From Pseudomonas sp. Irchel s3b2 (GTDB taxonomy: Bacteria; Pseudomonadota; Gammaproteobacteria; Pseudomonadales; Pseudomonadaceae): 64,000 nucleotides of DNA. The stretch spans positions 1 to 64,000 of the forward strand of contig NZ_FYEB01000005.1 of NCBI RefSeq assembly GCF_900187445.1, in the 5' to 3' direction. Within the stretch, counting starts at the first letter, position 1. Every line of letters starts with the position of its first letter. The position numbers were made by a program, and so were the translations under genes. Below the pieces are notes generated by a model. The model did no database searches. It was not told the DNA's origin and saw nothing but the letters and a program-made list of their open reading frames with translations. This document shows, one piece after another, positions 8,736-17,556 of this stretch.

Positions 8736-9833
8736 TTACGAAAGGCTGGACATGTAGTCGTTGTAACCAAACTCACGAACCACCTCGACACTACCGTCGA
8801 GTTGTTTCACTACGATGGACGGCATTTTCAGGCCGTTGAACCAGTTCTTCTTGACCATGGTGTAACCCGCTGCGTCGATGAACGACAGCCGATCGCCGAT
8901 CGCCAAGGGACGATCAAATTGATACTCGCCGAAAATATCGCCGGCCAGGCAGGATTTGCCGCACACCATGTAGGTGTGTTCACCTTCGCTGGGCGCCAGC
9001 TTGGCATTCAGGCGATAGATCAGCAGATCGAGCATGTGCGCCTCAATGGAGCTGTCCACTACGGCCAGGTGCTTGCCGTTGTAGAGGGTGTCGAGCACGG
9101 TGACTTCCAGCGACGCGCTCTGGGTGATGGCGGCTTCGCCCGGCTCCAGGTAGACCTGCACGCCGTATTTTTGCGAAAAGGCCTTGAGCCGCGCGCAGAA
9201 CGCGTCGATCGCGTAGCCTTCACCGGTGAAGTGAATGCCGCCGCCCAGGCTGACCCACTCGACCTTGTGCAGCAGATGGCCGAAGCGCTCTTCGATGGTG
9301 CACAGCATCTGGTCGAACAGGCCGAAGTCGGCGTTCTCGCAGTTGTTGTGGAACATGAAGCCCGAGATCTGCTCGATGACCTGTTCGATCTTCACCGGAT
9401 CCCACTCGCCCAGACGGCTGAATGGCCGCGCCGGATCGGCTAGCAGGTAATCCGAGCTGCTCACCTGCGGATTGACCCGCAGACCGCGCACCTTGCCTGC
9501 TGAAGCTTCAGTGTAGCGCTGCAACTGACCGATGGAGTTGAAGATGATCTTGTCGCAGTTGTCGAGCATCTCCTCGATCTCGTCGTCGGCCCAGGCCACG
9601 CTGTAGGCGTGGGTCTCGCCAGCGAACTTCTGTCGACCGAGCTTGAGCTCATAGAGCGAAGACGACGTGGTGCCGTCCATGTATTGCTGCATCAGGTCGA
9701 ACACCGACCAGGTGGCGAAGCACTTGAGTGCCAGCAGGGCCTTTGCCCCGGACTGTTCGCGCACATAAGCGATCTTCTGCATGTTCGCCAGCAGCTTTTG
9801 TTTGTCGATGAGGTAGTACGGCGTCTTGATCAT
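8736..9833 (-). CDS. nspC: Carboxynorspermidine / carboxyspermidine decarboxylase
   Basis: A 365-residue PLP-dependent decarboxylase of the alanine-racemase fold, which converts carboxy(nor)spermidine to (nor)spermidine. The PLP lysine is in KALLALKCFATWSVF near residue 30. HNNCENADF, the glycine-rich WVSLGGGIHFTG and the C-terminal CGKSCLAGDIFGEY motif, with the substrate-binding Cys, are typical of NspC. The ATG at 9833 has GGAGG seven bases upstream; an upstream in-frame start at 9917 does not. It is the first gene of the operon. Confidence 0.92.
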   Translation of the reverse strand: MIKTPYYLIDKQKLLANMQKIAYVREQSGAKALLALKCFATWSVFDLMQQYMDGTTSSSLYELKLGRQKFAGETHAYSVAWADDEIEEMLDNCDKIIFNSIGQLQRYTEASAGKVRGLRVNPQVSSSDYLLADPARPFSRLGEWDPVKIEQVIEQISGFMFHNNCENADFGLFDQMLCTIEERFGHLLHKVEWVSLGGGIHFTGEGYAIDAFCARLKAFSQKYGVQVYLEPGEAAITQSASLEVTVLDTLYNGKHLAVVDSSIEAHMLDLLIYRLNAKLAPSEGEHTYMVCGKSCLAGDIFGEYQFDRPLAIGDRLSFIDAAGYTMVKKNWFNGLKMPSIVVKQLDGSVEVVREFGYNDYMSSLS

Positions 9834-10630
9834 TTCGAGGCCTCCGGCAAGGCTAGCCAAAAAAAGGATGCGCATTGTGCCCTCACTGACTGCATATCGA
9901 AAGAGCAGAACGCCCAATTCGCTGTGTTGTCCTGAACTGGATCCGGGAGCCTGTTTGATTATTCCGGTAGAGGATCAGACGCAGCGTACGACTCTCTGTA
10001 TGACACGCACCCGCACTGACAGCGCCACCCAGATACAGACGATAAATATAACCCTCCCTGACTTGCTAAATAGGTTGATGTCGGCGGAAAGTATCGCGAA
10101 CAGGCTCTCGCAGCAGTTTCTTCATCCATAGCCTGGTTAAAAAACTTATAAGTCGAACCTCGATTAGAAATAACCAACACAGTATCGACCTCCCGACCCG
10201 CCACTGCTTAAACCAGCAACAACCCCGACTTCATTGACAGCCTGCCTAATAAGTAAATACACGCCCATCATTTAAACTGCACAACACTTTCCGTCTGTTA
10301 TCACACACTTCAATGACACCATCAGGAGAACTCTTTTAACATGGCGCACTCGCCAATTCGCCAACATGAAAAAACTCCCGAGCGTTCAAGTCGCGTCCGC
10401 CAGCGCAGCCTCTAGCCCAAGGCTCATGGCGTTCAACCTGGTTGGCCAATGTGCATCAAACACCTCAAACAAGGGCCTTCAATAACCGTCACTGACTTTT
10501 TATAACAACCATTGACACTCAGACACAGACGCCAGATGATGGCGCCACATTGCCATCATCCAACAAAGCACCGACCTTGTCAGGTTAATAAACTCTGTAT
10601 TCCTGAGTTATTTAATTCCCGGTATAACGC
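9834..10630. other. Long intergenic region upstream of the cellulose operon
   Basis: About 800 bases between the divergent nspC and wssA genes. It becomes more A/T-rich after about 10040. No convincing gene is present. A 43-codon frame from the ATG at 10000 and a 24-codon frame from 10341 have no good ribosome binding site (AGGAG 12 bases before 10341 is the best). The length suggests a large regulatory region for the wss operon. Confidence 0.5.
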
Positions 10631-11800
10631 ATGAACTATGTAGATGACGTCACTAGGCTTTTTGCAAGTTTTGGCGAAGCCGCAGGTAGTTACCAGGAAA
10701 TACAACCCAACTATAAAGACTTCAAAGACAACCTGACACCACCTGTCACATCGATCGCTGAGCAAGATTCAAGCGAAGCGCTGCCTCAAGCAATTACCGC
10801 CGTGCTTCTACTTGACGAGCCCGCGCCCCCCTTATTACTGATCGGCCCGCCGGTGAAACGTGCAAAAAACGTTGTCATCTCGCTGCCTTCACCGAAAACA
10901 GCCCCGTTGCCGAGCGAGTCAACGACTGCCTCCGTAACCGGTGACCACCAGCGATTGAGCGAACTGTTGCGCGAACTGAACCAGATTCGTCGAGACGGTC
11001 TGCCAGCGCCTCGCAAGCAGACCAAGGCAAAGGTCATCGCTATCGTTTCGGCCAACGGCGGCGTGGGTAAAAGCACTGTCGCAGCCGGGCTGGCCAAGGC
11101 TCTCGGGCGCCTTGGCGGGCGAACCATCGCGATTGATCTGGACCCTCAGAACGCCCTGTCCAGTCACTTGGGCACCCTTAGACAGGGGCCTGGACTGATC
11201 CAGCTGAAACAGCCCGATGCCGACTGGAACGCCCATTATCAGCCTGGCTATGGCGACAGCGAGCTCCTGCCCTTTGGCACGGGCAGCGTCAATGATCGCA
11301 GATCGCTCAAGCAGCAGATGCTTGACGATACCGACTGGCTGAACCAGCGCCTGGTGTCGATGAATCTCGGTGAAAACGATACTGTGATCCTGGACACCCC
11401 TTCAGGCGCAAACGTCTATTCACAACAGGCATTGGATGCCGCTGATCTGGTGCTCGTCATCACCGTTGCCGACGCCGCCTCCTATTTGGCGCTGGACACC
11501 ATGGCGCAGTGGCTGGAAACCACTCGAAGACATGCACAACGTCACAGGTATGTGCTTAACAAACAGGATGGTTCGCGTTCGTTCAGCCAGGACATGAGTC
11601 TGCTGCTCCAGCGCCGGCTCGGCAGTGATCTGATCAGGACGATACGACTCGATCATCAACTCAACGAATCGCTGGCCTACAACCGGGATCCTCTGCAGCA
11701 CGCACCGGATTCCATTGGCTGTCAGGACATCCTTTCGCTCGCGCGCGCGGTTCGCGCCTTGCTTCTCCTGGATGCTACCGACGAGCACGTTGCGCCATGA
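10631..11800 (+). CDS. wssA: Cellulose operon MinD/BcsQ-like ATPase WssA with BcsR-like N-terminus
   Basis: A 389-residue protein. Residues 1-28 (DDVTRLFASFGEAAGSYQEI) resemble the short CBP_BcsR/BcsP motif. After a Pro/Ala-rich linker, the MinD/ParA-like ATPase starts near residue 135 with ANGGVGKST and continues with AIDLDPQNALSSHLG and VILDTPSG. The deviant Walker A signature lysine (KGGxGKS in MinD) is Asn here, while the P-loop lysine is kept. BcsQ-type proteins position the cellulose synthase at the pole in other bacteria. It overlaps wssB by four bases (ATGA). Confidence 0.88.
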   Translation: MNYVDDVTRLFASFGEAAGSYQEIQPNYKDFKDNLTPPVTSIAEQDSSEALPQAITAVLLLDEPAPPLLLIGPPVKRAKNVVISLPSPKTAPLPSESTTASVTGDHQRLSELLRELNQIRRDGLPAPRKQTKAKVIAIVSANGGVGKSTVAAGLAKALGRLGGRTIAIDLDPQNALSSHLGTLRQGPGLIQLKQPDADWNAHYQPGYGDSELLPFGTGSVNDRRSLKQQMLDDTDWLNQRLVSMNLGENDTVILDTPSGANVYSQQALDAADLVLVITVADAASYLALDTMAQWLETTRRHAQRHRYVLNKQDGSRSFSQDMSLLLQRRLGSDLIRTIRLDHQLNESLAYNRDPLQHAPDSIGCQDILSLARAVRALLLLDATDEHVAP

Positions 11801-14028
11801 CCGCTCAGTTCAATGCCCCCTCCCCAAAGACCTGGCGGTTGCAAGGGCTACTGGATACGTTCCAGGCTCGCTTCAACCGATGGCCCGAGCGCTATCGCCA
11901 AGCCCTGAAAATCACGGCCGGGCTGATTGCGGCATTGTTCGCGCTGGGCATCCTTACTGCTCCGCTTGATCTGTATTCCCAGGCAGCATTTGCCGCCGCG
12001 TGTTTCATCGTCAGCCTGATCATTCGCAAACAAGCCGGGCGACTGGCGATCCTGACCCTGATCACCCTCTCGTTGATCGCATCGTTACGTTATATGTACT
12101 GGCGCCTGTCTGACACGCTGGATTTCGACAGGTGGCAGGATGCCGTATTTGGCTACGGTTTGGTCCTGGCCGAGCTGTATGCCTTGCTTGTCCTGGTATT
12201 CGGCTATGTCCAGACGGCCTGGCCGCTACACCGCAAGCCACAGATTTTGCAGCAGGCGCCCGATCAATGGCCAACGGTCGACATCTTCATACCCACTTAC
12301 AACGAAGCATTGAGCATCGTGAAACTGGTGGTGCTCGCCTCCCAAGCCATCGACTGGCCCGAAGCCAAGTTGCGTGTGCATGTACTCGATGACGGACGTC
12401 GGGAAGAATTCCGGATTTTCTGCGAACAGATTGGTGTCAACTACATCACCCGCGACAACAATCAGCATGCCAAGGCCGGCAACCTCAATGAGGCGCTGAA
12501 AGTGACCGATGGCGAGTTCATTGCCGTATTTGACGCAGACCACGTCCCCACCCGCTCCTTTTTGCAAGTCACCATGGGCTGGTTTTTCAAGGATCCAAAC
12601 CTTGCATTGCTGCAAACGCCGCATTTTTTCTACTCACCCGACCCATTCGAAAAAAACCTCGATACGTTTCGCTCGGTCCCCAACGAAGGTGAGTTGTTCT
12701 ACGGTCTGGTGCAGGACGGCAACGACCTTTGGAACGCAACATTCTTCTGCGGCTCCTGCGCCGTCATGCGGCGCACTCATCTGCTGGAAGTCGGCGGCAT
12801 CGCCACCGAAACCGTGACAGAGGATGCGCACACCGCGCTCAAGCTCAATCGCCGGGGGTTCAATACTGCCTACCTTGCCATTCCACAAGCAGCCGGCCTC
12901 GCCACGGAAAACCTTTCTCGCCACATCCGTCAGCGCGTACGTTGGGCGCGGGGCATGGCGCAGATTTTTCGCACCGACAACCCGCTGCTTGGCAAAGGCC
13001 TGAATCTGGGCCAGCGCATCTGTTACCTCAACGCCATGATGCATTTTTTCTACAGCCTGCCTCGCCTGGTGTTCTTGACCGCGCCCTTGGCCTACCTGAT
13101 TTTCGACGCGCAGATATTCCACGCTTCGGCGTTGATGGTGATGGTCTATGTCCTGCCCCATATTTTCCATTCCAGCCTGACCAACTCCAGCATCCAGGGG
13201 CGATTTCGTCATTCGTTCTGGAACGAAGTCTATGAGTCGGTTTTGGCCTGGTACATCATGCGACCCGTGCTGCTCGCCCTGATCAAACCGTCACTGGGAA
13301 CGTTCAACGTGACCGATAAGGGCGGCACCATCAAAAACGATTATTTCGACTGGAAGCTCGCGCGCCCCTACATCGTGTTGCTGACCTTGAACATGCTCGG
13401 TTTGGTGATCGGCTCGGTGAAACTGATCGGGAGTGATTCGGCCGAGGTCGCTACCTTGTTGATCAATCTGGCCTGGACCCTCTACAACATCATCATCGTC
13501 AGCACCGCGGTCGCGGTTGCCACTGAGTCCTCCCAGGTACGCACCGAACCCAGGGTCCCCGCCGATCTGCCCGTGCGCGTCTACCGTCAAGATGGCACGT
13601 GGTTCGATTGCACCACCCAGAATTTCTCGCAGAATGGCGTAGGTCTCAACCTGCCAGGCGATATTCGACTCTGCCCCCAGGAGACGCTGCAACTCAGCAT
13701 TCTGCGCACGCCGCCCTCCAGCCTCTTTCCTGTAACGGCGATATTCAGCCACGGCAATGTGGCCGGCGTGCAATTCGATGCCATGCCCCTGCGTCTGCAG
13801 AGTGAACTGGTGCGACTCACGTTTTCACGCGCCGATACCTGGGCCAGCACGTGGGGTAACGGTCGCCCCGACGCCCCTATGTCGGCCCTGAGGGACGTCA
13901 GCCGCATCGGTCTGCGCGCCATTCTCCGCTTGTTCAAGGCCACCCTTAAAGATGGTCAGGCGCTGCTGCGCAAACGTTCGAACACGCCATCATCTATCGA
14001 CCCTATCGCGGAAATGCACCGATCTTGA
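11797..14028 (+). CDS. wssB: Cellulose synthase catalytic subunit (BcsA)
   Basis: A 743-residue family 2 glycosyltransferase that polymerises UDP-glucose and exports the glucan across the inner membrane. Membrane helices flank the cytoplasmic GT domain. Its signature is DDG at 198-200, DAD at 246-248, TED at 341-343 and QRVRW at 379-383. The C-terminal PilZ domain has RTEPR near 581-585 and NFSQNG, the RxxxR and [D/N]xSxxG motifs that bind cyclic di-GMP, so activity should be c-di-GMP dependent. It partners with WssC. The start is coupled to wssA. Confidence 0.96.
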   Translation: MTAQFNAPSPKTWRLQGLLDTFQARFNRWPERYRQALKITAGLIAALFALGILTAPLDLYSQAAFAAACFIVSLIIRKQAGRLAILTLITLSLIASLRYMYWRLSDTLDFDRWQDAVFGYGLVLAELYALLVLVFGYVQTAWPLHRKPQILQQAPDQWPTVDIFIPTYNEALSIVKLVVLASQAIDWPEAKLRVHVLDDGRREEFRIFCEQIGVNYITRDNNQHAKAGNLNEALKVTDGEFIAVFDADHVPTRSFLQVTMGWFFKDPNLALLQTPHFFYSPDPFEKNLDTFRSVPNEGELFYGLVQDGNDLWNATFFCGSCAVMRRTHLLEVGGIATETVTEDAHTALKLNRRGFNTAYLAIPQAAGLATENLSRHIRQRVRWARGMAQIFRTDNPLLGKGLNLGQRICYLNAMMHFFYSLPRLVFLTAPLAYLIFDAQIFHASALMVMVYVLPHIFHSSLTNSSIQGRFRHSFWNEVYESVLAWYIMRPVLLALIKPSLGTFNVTDKGGTIKNDYFDWKLARPYIVLLTLNMLGLVIGSVKLIGSDSAEVATLLINLAWTLYNIIIVSTAVAVATESSQVRTEPRVPADLPVRVYRQDGTWFDCTTQNFSQNGVGLNLPGDIRLCPQETLQLSILRTPPSSLFPVTAIFSHGNVAGVQFDAMPLRLQSELVRLTFSRADTWASTWGNGRPDAPMSALRDVSRIGLRAILRLFKATLKDGQALLRKRSNTPSSIDPIAEMHRS

Positions 14029-16319
14029 ACTGTTCCTCTCGCCAGACCTCTACACCTCGCCGCTCATTCCTGTTTATCGCCTGCACACTATTGGGCGGGA
14101 GTGCTGTGGCCTTGAGTGTTGCCGCCCAACCCAGTGCCACAACGGCGACGATCGCACCGTCGCCGCTGACCGATGCGCCGACCAACAGCTACACGCGCAC
14201 GCTCAAGGAACTAGGAAAGAACTATTCGATGACCCTCAAAGGTGTGGAGGCAACGGACAGTGTGAACTTCGATGTGCGTGCCGATGAAGTCGTGACGGCG
14301 GCGCAGGTCACGCTGCAGTACAGCTACTCACCGGCACTGCTGGCCGACCTTTCGCAGATCAACGTATTGGTTAACGATCAAGTGGCCGCCAGCCTGCCCC
14401 TGCCCAAGGAAGACGCCGGCGGGTTGCAGACCCGGACCGTGCAGATCCCGCCGCAGATGATTACCGAGTTCAACCGGCTCAGCCTGCAGTTCATCGGTCA
14501 CTACACGATGCAATGCGAAGACCCGTTGCACTCCAGTCTGTGGGCCAGGATCGATAACGCCAGCCAGTTGAGTCTCCAGGTGTCCTCGGTGCCGCAGCCC
14601 AACGATCTTTCCGCGTTGCCGCTGCCCTTGTTCGATCCACGAGACGCCTTGCCCTTGAAGCTGCCCTTCGTGTTCATCTCACGTCCTGACACCTCCGAGC
14701 TGGAGGCCGCCGGTATTTTGTCTTCCTGGTTCGGCGCCCTGGCCAGCTACCGTGGCGCGACTTTTCCGGTCAATCTCACCCAGCTGCCGACTACTGGCAA
14801 CGCCGTGGTGTTTGTCAGCAGCAGCGAAGCAGCGACGTTGAGTGGCCTCAAAATCAAAGAGGTCACCGGCCCGCGATTGACGATGGTGAGTAACCCGAAT
14901 GACCCTCAAGGCAAGCTGCTGATCGTTTCCGGGCGTGATGGCGCTGATCTGAAAATCGCCGCCACTGCGCTGGCACTCGGCGGCTCGGCCTTTTCGGGGC
15001 AAAGTGTGGCGATTGATCGCATCGACGCGATCAAGCCACGCCAGCCCTATGATGCGCCCAACTGGTTGCCCTCTGATCGCCCGGTACGCCTGGGTGAACT
15101 GGCCAAAGCTGCCGAGCTCAACGTGTCGGGTTACAACCCTGGGCAAATGACGGTGGCCCTGCGTTTGCCACCAGACCTGTTCAACTGGCGTGAGCCCGGC
15201 GCGCAACTGGATTTGAAGTACCGCTATACGCCCCAACCGGTTGCTACCAACTCCTCGTTGCTGGTCAGCTTCAACGACACGTTCATCAAGTCGATCGACT
15301 TGCCTTCCATCGAGAAGCTCGGCAACAGCGACAGCCTGCTGGCGATGCTCAAAACCGACGACAGCCTGGCCCGCACATCGCGCATGCTGTTGCCGCTCAA
15401 CTCGGTAGCCCTGCAATCGCGCCTGCAATTTCGCTTTATGTATGACTACATCAAGCAGGGCGACTGCCGCGACATCATCATCGACAACATGCGCGGTGCG
15501 ATTGACCCGGACTCAACGCTGGACGTCAGCCATTACGACCACTTCATGGCCATGCCCAATCTTGGTGTGTTCAAGGACAGTGGTTTTCCGTTCACGCGCA
15601 TGGCCGATCTTTCTGAAACCTCGGTGATCCTGCCCAATGACCCGGGCCCGGCCGACCTCAGCGCCTACCTGACCCTGCTCGGTCGCTTTGGCGATTCCAC
15701 CGGCTACCCGGCCACCGGCCTGAAAGTGGTCCATGCCGACCAGTTGGCCGAGCAACGTGATCGGGATTTGCTGGTTCTCGCCTCAGGCAATAACCAACCC
15801 CTGCTCAAGCAATGGCAGAGCCTGCTGCCGGCCAGGACTGAAGGCGATGAACAATACGTCGAGCTGTCGGACCTGCCCTTGCGCGTACGCAACTGGGTCA
15901 GCCCGGATACGCAAAGCAATCTGCGCAAGGCGCGTAACAGCCTCAGGTTCTCCGCTGAGGACGGCAGTTCTTATCTGACCGGATTCGAATCACCGCTCAA
16001 GAGCGGACGCAGCGTGGTGTTCATCGCCAGTGCGCGGCCCAGTGGTCTTGCCGAGGTGACGGATGCCTTGCTCAGCAGCGACGCGAACGGCCACACACTG
16101 CAAGGCAGTCTGGTGGCGATCAAGGGCAAGCACGTTGAGTCGTTGGTCGCCGAACAGGATTACTACGTCGGGCGCTTGGGTCCGTTTCGCTTTGTACAGT
16201 GGTACCTCTCGCAAAACGTATGGGCACTCGTACTGTTCACGCTGACCGGGGTCCTGTTGCTGGTCTCGCTGGCCTACCTGTCCCTGCGCATGCGGGCCAA
16301 ACGTCGTCTTGGTCAGTAA
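14025..16319 (+). CDS. wssC: Cellulose synthase periplasmic subunit (BcsB)
   Basis: A 764-residue BcsB-type protein. It has an N-terminal signal region (RRSFLFIACTLLGGSAVALSVAAQ), a large periplasmic domain with the family's jelly-roll and flavodoxin-like modules (TRTLKELGKNYSMTLKG; DYIKQGDCRDIIIDNMRGAIDPDSTLD), and one C-terminal membrane helix (WALVLFTLTGVLLLVSLAYLSL) that docks on BcsA. It guides the glucan through the periplasm. The start is TTG at 14025, overlapping the wssB stop by four bases (TTGA). A few basic residues follow the last helix. Confidence 0.94.
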   Translation: MNCSSRQTSTPRRSFLFIACTLLGGSAVALSVAAQPSATTATIAPSPLTDAPTNSYTRTLKELGKNYSMTLKGVEATDSVNFDVRADEVVTAAQVTLQYSYSPALLADLSQINVLVNDQVAASLPLPKEDAGGLQTRTVQIPPQMITEFNRLSLQFIGHYTMQCEDPLHSSLWARIDNASQLSLQVSSVPQPNDLSALPLPLFDPRDALPLKLPFVFISRPDTSELEAAGILSSWFGALASYRGATFPVNLTQLPTTGNAVVFVSSSEAATLSGLKIKEVTGPRLTMVSNPNDPQGKLLIVSGRDGADLKIAATALALGGSAFSGQSVAIDRIDAIKPRQPYDAPNWLPSDRPVRLGELAKAAELNVSGYNPGQMTVALRLPPDLFNWREPGAQLDLKYRYTPQPVATNSSLLVSFNDTFIKSIDLPSIEKLGNSDSLLAMLKTDDSLARTSRMLLPLNSVALQSRLQFRFMYDYIKQGDCRDIIIDNMRGAIDPDSTLDVSHYDHFMAMPNLGVFKDSGFPFTRMADLSETSVILPNDPGPADLSAYLTLLGRFGDSTGYPATGLKVVHADQLAEQRDRDLLVLASGNNQPLLKQWQSLLPARTEGDEQYVELSDLPLRVRNWVSPDTQSNLRKARNSLRFSAEDGSSYLTGFESPLKSGRSVVFIASARPSGLAEVTDALLSSDANGHTLQGSLVAIKGKHVESLVAEQDYYVGRLGPFRFVQWYLSQNVWALVLFTLTGVLLLVSLAYLSLRMRAKRRLGQ

Positions 16320-16326
16320 GCCGCGC

Positions 16327-17556
16327 ATGCCGCCGTCGGCCATGGACTGTCGGGACAGGTCACTTCGTCAGTACCTGCGCGGATTGAGCGTTTTGCTGGC
16401 ACTGGCGCTGGTGACGCCCGCGATGGCGGCCCGCCCCCCTTGCGGGGAGCCGGCATGGCCGCTATGGCACGCCTATGCATCGCGCTTCGTCCAGGCCGAT
16501 GGCCGGGTGCTGGAGTCCAGCCTGGAGAACAACCACAGTACGTCGGAAGGTCAATCCTACGGCATGCTCTTCGCCCTTATCGGCAATGACCCGCAACGCT
16601 TCGACAAAGTGTGGCGCTGGACCGCCGCAAACCTCGCCGGGTCCGCCATTGGTACACGCCTGCCGGGCTGGTTATGGGGGCAAGGCGCAGACGGTCAATG
16701 GCGCTTGCAAGACAGCCACTCCGCCTCCGACGCCGACCTGTGGTTCGCCTACGCCCTGCTCGAAGCCGCACGCCTGTGGCATCGGCCGGACTATCGCCAG
16801 GACGCTCTGCGGCTCATGGCAACCATCGAAGCGCAGCTGGTCGTTGATCTGCCCGGGCTGGGCCCGATGCTACTGCCCGGGCCAGAAGGCTTCATCCAGC
16901 CCGGTCCGCTCTGGCGGCTGAACCCCAGTTACCTGCCACTTCCCGTGTTGCGGCGGTTGGCCAAGGAAGTACCTTCCGGCCCTTGGCCAGCCATTGCCCA
17001 TAACACGGCGACGATGATCAGCCAATCAAGCCCCCACGGCTTCGTGGCTGACTGGGTCGGTTATCAGGGCACCTCAGCCCAAACCGGCGGCTTCGTCAGC
17101 GACCCGATCAAAGGTGAGACGGGGAGTTACGACGCCATTCGCGTCTACCTCTGGCTGGGCATGAGCGACGTCAGGGAACCGCTGGCGGCGCCCCTGTTGA
17201 AACAGCTCGATGGCATGGCCCGCCTCACTGCCGCGACTGGTCGGCCGCCGGAAACCGTTCAGGTTCTGCAAGGCAGTGTTCAGGGTCAGAGCCCTTTCGG
17301 ATTCAGCGCGGCACTGATTCCTTACTTTCATGCCAAGGGCCAATCCGACGTCGCCCTCGTACTGCGCCAGCGCGCCGAGCAAGACTTGCGCGAGGCCTTG
17401 GCCAGACCCGATGCCAGTGCAGGCCCGCCTCGCTACTACAACTTCATGCTCAGCCTGTTCGCGTTCGGCTGGGCAGATAAACACTATCGATTCCGGGAAG
17501 ACGGAACACTGAAACTCTCCTGGGAGACCGCATGCACGCGCATCACCGCACGCTAA
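16327..17556 (+). CDS. wssD: Periplasmic endo-1,4-beta-glucanase, GH8 (BcsZ)
   Basis: A 409-residue family 8 glycoside hydrolase. A signal peptide (YLRGLSVLLALALVTPAMAA) is followed by CGEPAWPLWHAYASRFVQADGRV. The catalytic acid is the Glu in STSEGQSYGM, and the base is expected at the Asp of TGSYDAIRVYLWLGM, both matching E. coli BcsZ. In cellulose operons this enzyme trims or edits the nascent glucan. The ATG at 16327 is preferred over an in-frame TTG at 16309 that would overlap wssC. Its 3' end overlaps wssE by 25 bases. Confidence 0.94.
   Translation: MPPSAMDCRDRSLRQYLRGLSVLLALALVTPAMAARPPCGEPAWPLWHAYASRFVQADGRVLESSLENNHSTSEGQSYGMLFALIGNDPQRFDKVWRWTAANLAGSAIGTRLPGWLWGQGADGQWRLQDSHSASDADLWFAYALLEAARLWHRPDYRQDALRLMATIEAQLVVDLPGLGPMLLPGPEGFIQPGPLWRLNPSYLPLPVLRRLAKEVPSGPWPAIAHNTATMISQSSPHGFVADWVGYQGTSAQTGGFVSDPIKGETGSYDAIRVYLWLGMSDVREPLAAPLLKQLDGMARLTAATGRPPETVQVLQGSVQGQSPFGFSAALIPYFHAKGQSDVALVLRQRAEQDLREALARPDASAGPPRYYNFMLSLFAFGWADKHYRFREDGTLKLSWETACTRITAR

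Noticed and set aside
7428-9443. 671-codon open frame on the plus strand
   Set aside because: It lies opposite the carboxynorspermidine dehydrogenase and decarboxylase genes; the length comes from GC-rich codon bias, and the sequence matches no protein pattern.
9959-10204. 81-codon minus-strand ORF upstream of the cellulose operon
   Set aside because: No ribosome binding site, no recognisable pattern, and it overlaps the likely regulatory region.
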